Shown here: one piece after another, positions 57,361-64,000 of the stretch | How the letters are laid out: each line of letters begins with the position of its first letter | Numbering within the stretch: the first letter of the stretch is position 1 | From: Apricaphanius iberus | Taxonomy: Eukaryota > Chordata > Actinopteri > Cyprinodontiformes > Aphaniidae | DNA length: 64,000 bases | NCBI GenBank assembly: GCA_028564705.1 | Contig: JAPXFQ010000931.1 | Location: forward strand, 248,001-312,000 | Direction of reading: 5' to 3' | Translations under genes and position numbers: made by a program | The notes under the pieces: generated by a model | The model's database searches: none | What the model saw: only the letters and a program-made list of their open reading frames with translations | Told to the model about the DNA's origin: nothing

Positions 57361-58976
57361 CACTACCGTTCAAAAGTTTGGGGTCACATTGAAATGTCCT
57401 TATTTTTGAAGGAAAAGCACTGTACTTTTCAATGAAGATAACTTTAAACTAGTCTTAACTTTAAAGAAACACACGCTATACATTGTTAATGTGGTAAATG
57501 ACTATTCTAGCTGCAAATGTCTGGTTTTTGGTGCAATATCTACATAGGTGTATAGAGGCCCATTTCCAGCAACTATCACTCCAGTGTTCTAATGGTACAA
57601 TGTGTTTGCTCATTGGCTCAGAAGGCTAATTGATGATTAGAAAACCCTTGTGCAATCATGTTCACACATCTGAAAACAGTTTAGCTCGGTACAGAAGCTA
57701 CAAAACTGACCTTCCTTTGAGCAGATTGAGTTTCTGGAGCATCACATTTGTGGGGTCAATTAAACGCTCAAAATGGCCAGAAAAAGAGAACTTTCATCTG
57801 AAACTCGACAGTCTATTCTTGTTCTTAGAAATGAAGGCTATTCCATGAGAGAAATTGCTAAGAAATTGAAGATTTCCTACAACGGTGTGTGCTACTCCCT
57901 TCAGAGGACAGCACAAACAGGCTCTAACCAGAGTAGAAAAAGAAGTGGGAGGCCGCGTTGCACAACTGAGCAAGAAGATAAGTACATTAGAGTCTCTAGT
58001 TTGAGAAACAGACGCCTCACAGGTCCCCAACTGGCATCTTCATTAAATAGTACCCGCAAAACACCAGTGTCAACATCTACAGTGAAGAGGCGGCTGCGGG
58101 ATTCTGGGCTTCAGGGCAGAGTGGCAAAGAAAAAGCCATATCTGAGACTGGCCAATAAAAGAAAAAGATTAAGATGGGCAAAAGAACACAGACATTGGAC
58201 AGAGGAAGACTGGAAAAAAGTGCTGTGGACGGATGAATCCAAGTTTGAGGTGTTTGGATCACAAAGAAGAACTTGTGAGACGCAGAACAACTGAAAAGAT
58301 GCTGGAAGAATGCCTGACGCCATCTGTTAAGCATGGTGGAGGTAATGTGATGGTCTGGGGTTGCTTTGGTGCTGGTAAGGTGGGAGATTTGTACAGGGTA
58401 AAAGGGATTCTGAATAAGGAAGGCTATCACTCCATTTTGCAACGCCATGCCATACCCAGTGGACAGCGCTTGATTGGAGCCAATTTCATCCTACAACAGG
58501 ACAATGACCCAAAACACACCTCGAAATTGTGCAAGAACTATTTAGAGAAGAAGCAGGCAGCTGGTATTCTATCGGTAATGGAGTGGCCAGCGCAGTCACC
58601 AGATTTGAACCCCGTTGAGCTGTTGTGGGAGCAGCTTGACCGTATGGTACGCAAGAAGTGCCCATCCAACCAATCCAAATTGTGGGAGCTGCTTCTAGAA
58701 GCGTGGGGTGCAATTTCTCCAGATTACCTCAACAAATTAACAGCTAGAATGCCAAAGGTCTGCAATGCTGTAATTGCTGCAAATGGAGGATTCTTTGATG
58801 AAAGCAAAGTTTGATGTAAAAACAATCTTATTTCAAATAAAAATCATTATTTCTAACCTTGTCAATGTCTTGACTCTATTTTTTATTCATTTCACAACGT
58901 ATGGTGGTGAATAAGTGTGACTTTTCATGGAAAACACAAAATTGTTTGGGTGACCCCAAACTTTTGAACGGTAGTG
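57361..58976 (+). mobile_element. Near-intact Tc1-like transposon
   Basis: Inverted ends CACTACCGTTCAAAAGTTTG and CAAACTTTTGAACGGTAGTG match exactly, flanked by TA (57359-57360 and 58977-58978). The 1616-bp length is typical of full Tc1-like elements. The clean termini point to a recent insertion. Confidence 0.97.
57773..58814 (+). pseudogene. Tc1-like transposase with a single frameshift
   Basis: Starts MARKRELSSETRQSILVLRN with an N-terminal helix-turn-helix (MREIAKKLKISYNGVCYSL), a GRPR-type linker (KRSGRPRCTTEQ), a second DNA-binding region ending VKRRLRDSGLQGRVAKKKPY, and the first catalytic Asp in LWTDESKF. The frame is lost after FGSQRRT near 58272 and resumes in another frame at VRRRTTEKM. 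It then runs through HGGGNVMVWGCFG, the second Asp in QQDNDPKHTS and the Glu in SPDLNPVELLW, to the stop at 58812-58814. All three DDE residues are present; only the small indel visibly disables it. Confidence 0.95.
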
Positions 58977-59735
58977 TATGAACATTTCACCTGCTGTGGC
59001 CTGAACGCTCCACATAGAGCCGAACTGCGCGCCAGTGCGTAATGGAGGCTGAATCCGCGCTCTGCTGCTAAACTAAAATTGGGAGCGCCATTTCAGTCAA
59101 ATTTTATGAAATCAGGAAACACTTCTTCAATTGAAGGGATCAGAATTCAGAAAGACTCCCTTCACGACTGCTTTTCTGATCGCTCCAGCGGGAGGAAATT
59201 CCACGGCGTGGGCTGCTCCTGGTTGATCTCTGAGATCAGTCACCGCCGCTCTGTGTCTGGAACATTCACGGATGTACTTCACAACTCTTCAGCTCCCGGT
59301 TAGCGAGACGCATTGGGTACAATTTTCAGGTCTGAGATGATGCTCTCAGGAGAATCTTTATTTGGATTGATTCGGTTACCTGAACCCCATGCGTAAAGTG
59401 GAAAATGGTCAGTTGTGGGAATTGCAATCTGTCTAAAATGAAGGGCTGCCTTCAGATTTTTCCGTCACTTTAAAAAAAAAAAAGCTGATCATATGTGGAG
59501 ATTATTTGGTTCATGCAACAGCTAAACTTTACTGTGCTAAAGTGTGGAGAACGAGCAAAAATCTACTAGGACGAAGGATTTTAGACTAATTTTGCATTTA
59601 AAGAGGTCAGTAATCACAGTCAAGGTTATACAGCTAATGGTGCAACATAATCAGAATAGGTTCAAAATCCATTTTTGCAATTATGATTTGATTTATGAAG
59701 GGTAAAATGGGTTGGATCAGCATGAGCTGTGTTTA

Positions 59736-60160
59736 TAGTACTTGCTGATACAGAGTACCAATGCACCAATGGTTAAATAGCTGAGTCTCCACACCAGTTA
59801 GTTGGACCAGTCCCAGCCTGGTCAGCTGCGAGCATGAACTGATGAAGCCTCTTGGATAAGAGGTGAAACGTCTTCCAAGACAAATTTCCAAGTCCAGTTG
59901 CGTTCGATTGAAATTTCCTTGAGATTATGCAGATACTTCTAACACACACAAAAATTCAATAAATTGGAAGACAGGTTTTATTTTCTCCTCTCCTTATTAC
60001 AACAAATTATGATGAATTAAAATGACAAACAAATGTAAAAAATGACAGCTAAAGTCAAATTTCAAGTGAAAAATACAAAAATGAATGTGAAATTGTTTCA
60101 GTTTCCACACTTTAAGTATCGGTTCATGGTATTGATTGATAAAAACCGATAAGAGTACAT
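59736..60160. mobile_element. hAT-like miniature element, copy 4, split by another repeat
   Basis: GTACTTGCTGATACAGAGTACCAAT matches copy 3 up to about 59770. The family resumes at TGCAGATACTTCTAACACAC (from about 59928) through TCAGTTTCCACACTTTAAGT and TCGGTTCATGGTATTG. About 150 bp of unrelated sequence (the GAGGTGAAACGTCTTC repeat) sits between. The outer ends are unclear. Confidence 0.6.
59780..59925 (+). repeat. Repeat with GAGGTGAAACGTCTTC core (plus), inserted in copy 4
   Basis: Contains AAGCCTCTTGGATAAGAGG, then TGAAACGTCTTCC, the inverse of 38320-38365. It interrupts a hAT-like element and is therefore younger than that element. Confidence 0.55.
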
Positions 60161-60275
60161 TAGAAAGGTAACATTCCTCTTTCTAAAACTGTTGAGTCTT
60201 ATCATGTAAGGCAAGCATCTTAACCAAATTGTTTCCAGACTTTAACTGCTACTAACTTTTTTTGATGCCATTCAG

Positions 60276-60391
60276 AGTTGGACTTGCTGGATCACCGTCC
60301 TGTCGACGACGTCAAGTCGTACAGGAAACGGACCGTGACAATACCACCGTGTTTGAAGTTCCTCCCTCCTCCTCCTTGTGGATAATTAGGA
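60276..60391 (+). other. Exon-like segment of unknown gene
   Basis: A textbook branch-point TACTAAC (60248-60254) and T-run precede a CAG acceptor at about 60273-60275. An open frame follows (LDLLDHRPVDDVKSYRKRTV...PPCLKFLPPPPCG) that stops about 40 codons on. The peptide is hydrophilic with balanced composition, but no family was recognised and no partner exon or nearby poly(A) signal was found. It could be a terminal exon or chance. Confidence 0.25.
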
Positions 60392-60399
60392 CGATTAAA

Positions 60400-62330
60400 C
60401 TTGAACTGATGTACTGCAAGTTTGAACAGTTTTTAATTATGGTGTTACTTGGAAAACCTGGTATGCAAAAGGTGGAGGTGAAAGTTTCAGACCCCATTGG
60501 CTTAAAGGTTGAAAGGCTGCTTGCTTTTTAATCGCTCCTCCTATGACTAACATGGATCTAGTTTGAATTTGTTTAGTTTTTGGATCTCTTCTGATTCATG
60601 GATATAGGAAAATGCTTTGAGCTTTAGACTTTTTGTCTAAATAGTTGAAAAAGGCTAAAGTTCATTATTGTTTTGGAAACAGCGGGAGCCGAGTGTTTGA
60701 CAGCAGACAGATTCTGGGTGGAGAGTCACTTGAACTCACGATATTCGACACGAAGGCCAAGAAATGTGAGAGCACACCCAGAAAAAAATATTGCACTTAG
60801 AAAGCTGGAGGATTTGATGAGCTGATATCTACACAGACGGCCCAAAAGCTGGACCTTTAGGGGGGGAGAAAACACCCCTCCAACTTCAATCCCCCCTCAG
60901 ATCTATTTTTACACAGCATGAAGAGGAAAAATGCTTTCACCTTAGCCTGGAAAGTCTGGAGGGAAACCAGAAAACGTCATCCGGTCCTTGAGTTGCATCA
61001 GCTGAGCAGAGCAGATAGAGAGGGCGGGACGATTCGGAGACTCATGCCCTTGGCTCGCGCACCGTCAGTCATTTTTCTCTGTTCGCTCCCTGCTGGCTGA
61101 GCTGCTTTCCTGTGTTAATAATAGAAGGTTATAAAACACAGATTGTTTCCGCTCTTCAGGAGAACGCAGAAGGAAACTGACTCGAAGCTGCATGTAAAAA
61201 AAAAAAAAAAAAAAAAAAAAGTTTAAACAAAGAACTGCCTCCAGTTACCGCCAAGAAGATTAAAGAGGAATTTTACAAGGCAGATCTACAAAAATGTCCA
61301 GATTGTAGGAAATACTGTTTTATTCAGTAGGCTTCTTTGTGTTTTTACCATTTCACTGCCCAGCAGAGAAACATTTCCAGCTGAGAAAGCACTGAGGTAC
61401 TGGGAAAACAACATTAATAAAGAGGGAAAAAAAATTATGCATGGAAGGGAAAAAAATCCCTAATGAACTCCAGCTAGAATTAGAAAATATCTGGATTATG
61501 CGCATCTTTCAACCAAAGCGTTTTTGTATCATCAGATCCGTTCTTTTTCCTCCACTGACACGGGAACAGTAAGATGTTGTCAGTTTTTTTGCTGGGGGAA
61601 AGATACGTCATTGTGCTCCCAGTGTAAAGACCAGTTCTGTGCAGACTCTGAAGGAGCTGCAGAGATTCAAAGCTCAGGTGGGAGAATCTGCAAACAGCAG
61701 CACAAGTTCTTTAGAATTCCATCGACCCAAAGGTGCTTTCAAGGGGAACAAAAGACGTCTTTGGTAGCAAGCGATTGGAAGAAGGGACTGGAACGAGAAG
61801 AAGATTAACAACGTAGCAGTCTGGGGCATAAAGCATCACTTGTCACTTCATCACTAAGGTGATAAAACTGTTTTAGTAAACTGACTACTCTGCCAACGCA
61901 TGATAATCGCTACCAGGTTTAGGCGGGTTTGAAAATGTGCTGTAAACAAAGAATCCTTTGTTTACAGCTGGAGGTTATCCCAGCTATCAGCAGGCGTTAT
62001 CCGGGTAGGATGCCAGTCTGTCGCATAATATGATGCATTTGACATTTTTTCGTTTTTAAACTTCACCCTTTCTGTAAGTAGGCTATTGTGTGTAAGTTGT
62101 ATGAAGTGTCAGTCTCGTGGCGGACACAAATATGTCATCATGCATTACTTCTGCTAATTGCGCTTTTCATAATTACGCTTTTATCGACATTGAAGTTTTC
62201 CATTTCCTGGTTTCACACGTGTCATTCAACAACCTATCACACTGCTGTCCGTCTATTTACTCATGCATAGGAAATGACGTTTTCCATAGCAACGAGACGT
62301 CCCTCTTAGCTTACTTTTAGGGATTTTTCC
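60400..62330. other. Intergenic DNA without recognised genes
   Basis: Short open frames only (60-94 codons), without domains. Contains the poly(A) run at 61199. Confidence 0.4.
61199..61220. repeat. Poly(A) run
   Basis: About 22 adenines. No associated retroposon body or target duplication was resolved. Confidence 0.7.
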
Positions 62331-62560
62331 TACGTAAAAGTAGCTCTTAGTGCGTTTGTGAAAAGGTTTTAGACGACAACTCCTACGTAAGACATTTTAG
62401 CACGAGTTAGGAGTAACACCTAGCGGTAAGATAAGAGTCTTTGTGAATACGGCCCCTGAACTTGAAATCATACTTGGTCAGATAACACTCAACACTGCTT
62501 TTCTGCTTTTTAACTTGAAAATTAAATAAACCTTGTCCTTGTGAATACGGCCCCAGGTGT
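62330..62560. repeat. Transposon terminus remnants, GAATACGGCCCC words
   Basis: TTTGTGAATACGGCCCC ends at 62456 and CTTGTGAATACGGCCCC at about 62553. The text before the first (CTCCTACGTAAGAC, GAGTTAGGAGTAACACC) is of the type seen at ends of miniature DNA transposons. The two copies bracket about 95 bp of other sequence. Confidence 0.45.
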
Positions 62561-62569
62561 CTAATCAAC

Positions 62570-62960
62570 CACTTATAGCAAACAGTTGCTAATGATCTGC
62601 ATTGTTGAGGATGCAACAGAGTCATTAAATGAAACAGAAACAGCTGTGTAGGAGGCTTAAAACTGGGCGAGGAACAGCCAAACTCTGCTACCAGGGTGAG
62701 GTTGTGGAAGATAAGTTTCATGCCATTAGCAAGATGGACCACAGCGACAAGATTCATGTGTTTGGGTGGAACTAAGCCAGCGGTGCCACAGTCAATATGC
62801 AAACAGGACACTAAGGCACGGCACTGGCAGTATGATGACAGGTGGCTGCAAGTGAAAAATCGCATCACAAGACGAAGAGTCCCAGTACGAAAGGCAAACA
62901 CACAACAAAACTCACGGTTTGGTAAATTTCTGATACACTTCAGTCAAGAAAAATAAATAC
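62570..62960 (+). pseudogene. Tc1-like transposon fragment, second family
   Basis: AACAGAAACAGCTGTGTAGG, AACTGGGCGAGGAACAGCCA and CTGCTACCAGGGTGAGGTTG match a leader segment common in fish Tc1-like elements. The sequence then jumps to a short mixed block (GACCACAGCGACAAGATTCA). No catalytic motif. The minus-strand open frame 62407-62901 across it is a shadow. Confidence 0.55.
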
Positions 62961-63067
62961 CAATGTGCATATCACTTTTTTTTTAAACTTTGATTACCAT
63001 TAAATCAACATTTTTTTATTCCAATCAATTCTTGAAATTCATTTTATTTTCCATTACTAAGTTTAAA

Positions 63068-63596
63068 GTATAGAACTGAGTTTGGAGACACCCTCTCATT
63101 CAATGCGTTTTCTTTATTTTCATGACTACTTACATTGTAGATTCTCACTGAAGGCATCAAAACTATGAATGAAGACGTATGGAATTATATAGTACTTTTA
63201 CAAAAAAGGTGTGAAATAACCTGGCCTCCAAAGTCACCGGACCTGAACCCAATGGAGATGATTTGGGGTGAGCTGAACCGCAGAGAGATGGCAAAAGGTC
63301 CAACAAGTACTAAGCATCACTGGGAACTCCTTCAAGACTGTTGGAAAACCATTTCTGGTGACGACCTCTGGAAGCTCAAGAGAATGCAAAGCAGTAATCA
63401 GAGGAAAGGGTGGCTACTTTGAGGAATCTAAAATATAACATGTATTCAGTTATTTCCCCCTTTTTGTTTAAGTACATCCAGTAATGTGTTCATTCATAGT
63501 TTTGATGCCCTTAATTGAGAATCTACAATGTAGTCATGAAAATAAAGAAAACATATTGAATGAGAAGGTGTGTCCAAACTTTTGGTCTGTACTGTA
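63068..63596 (+). mobile_element. Internally deleted Tc1-like element, third family
   Basis: Long inverted ends of about 110 bp are recognisable: left CATTCAATGCGTTTTCTTTA with TTTTCATGACTA, right TGAAAATAAAGAAAAC with TTGAATGAGAAGGTGTGTCC, ending ACAGTA-like at 63596. Only the C-terminal transposase part remains (TWPPKSPDLNPMEMIWGELN, with the catalytic Glu, to GGWL-type end near 63420). The N-terminal half and both Asp motifs are deleted. Confidence 0.8.
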
Positions 63597-64000
63597 TAAA
63601 ATAGTCTAAGTAGACATAGCCGGAGTAGAAAACAACATAACTTGAGAACAGTCAGTGTCAATGTTTAAATATAAAACATGCTTACTTTGGAGATGTTTAG
63701 ACATTTTTCGACAGCCTGGTCTCCTTACTGCACTTAAACGCAGCATGGCAAACTGTTAGGAAAATGCCTTCTCATCAATGGGGATTCCACCAACTTATAT
63801 TTCATCCAAAATCAGTAGTTTGGTTTAATTGGATGCTACTGGTAGCCATGTGGACATCGGCTGGTTTTTCTCAAGTATCGGTGATGTTTCCATTCAGTTT
63901 GACATTGTTTCAGGTTAGTCTTTCAGTTCAGTGCAGAGCGTGTTTTGGACCTTATTGCTGCCGAAAGATGCTGACAAAGTTCTGGTTCCGTTTTTCTTTC
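63597..64000 (+). repeat. Interspersed repeat, third copy of 10050-10340 family
   Basis: GTAGACATAGCCGGAGTAGA, ATCCAAAATCAGTAGTTTGG, GGATGCTACTGGTAGCCATG and CCTTATTGCTGCCGAAAGAT parallel the copies near 10 kb. It runs off the window end. Confidence 0.65.

Noticed and set aside
62407..62901. 164-codon minus-strand frame
   Set aside because: It lies antisense to a Tc1-like leader fragment and crosses element borders; it has no recognised domain.
1..64000. CRISPR arrays, tRNA or rRNA genes
   Set aside because: No regularly spaced identical repeats and no tRNA-like cloverleaf or rRNA block were seen; the repeats present are transposon-derived or microsatellites.

Overview
The window is vertebrate nuclear DNA, most likely from a teleost fish. 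The genes are split by GT-AG introns, base composition is AT-rich with a few CpG-rich spots, and three Tc1-like transposon families, several hAT-like, TTAA-flanked and Harbinger-like miniature elements, a poly(A)-tailed LINE-type insertion and long TA and TG microsatellites are present. No bacterial, viral or CRISPR signal was seen. The species cannot be named from the sequence.

Three protein-coding genes can be reconstructed exon by exon. (1) Positions 166-9251 on the plus strand hold the 3' end of a type III (invertebrate-style, laminin-G and EGF-bearing) classical cadherin: the end of a LamG domain, EGF-like modules, a transmembrane helix and a complete catenin-binding cytoplasmic tail. 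(2) Positions 20843-30465 on the minus strand hold a complete cyclin E2 gene (ccne2), with eleven exons including a 5' UTR exon and an E2F-type palindrome at its promoter. (3) Positions 39466-48387 on the minus strand hold the three coding exons of tp53inp1, with a likely 5' UTR exon and CRE/CCAAT promoter near 52.2-52.5 kb. ccne2 and tp53inp1 are also neighbours in the same orientation on human chromosome 8q22, which supports both names. The cadherin is the local novelty, because in human the gene flanking CCNE2 on that side is INTS8.

Layout: cadherin exons and repeat-filled introns (0-9.4 kb); intergenic repeats between the convergent cadherin and ccne2 3' ends (9.4-19.8 kb); ccne2 with three clear miniature transposons in its introns (19.8-30.5 kb); a spacer with a dead Tc1-like element and hAT-like elements (30.5-34 kb); tp53inp1 3' flank or UTR, coding exons and a 6.8 kb intron (34-52.4 kb); and a gene-poor upstream region with a nearly intact Tc1 copy, a decayed or chimeric Tc1 cluster, and one unassigned exon-like signal near 60.3 kb (52.5-64 kb).

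Functionally, cyclin E2 drives CDK2 at G1/S, and tp53inp1 encodes a p53-induced nuclear and autophagy regulator. The cadherin is an adhesion receptor with no evident pathway link to the other two. No wholly new system was found. The most interesting non-genic material is the transposon architecture: nested and opposed miniature elements, an element carrying a CTCF-like site, and palindromes at the two cell-cycle genes' regulatory or start regions.
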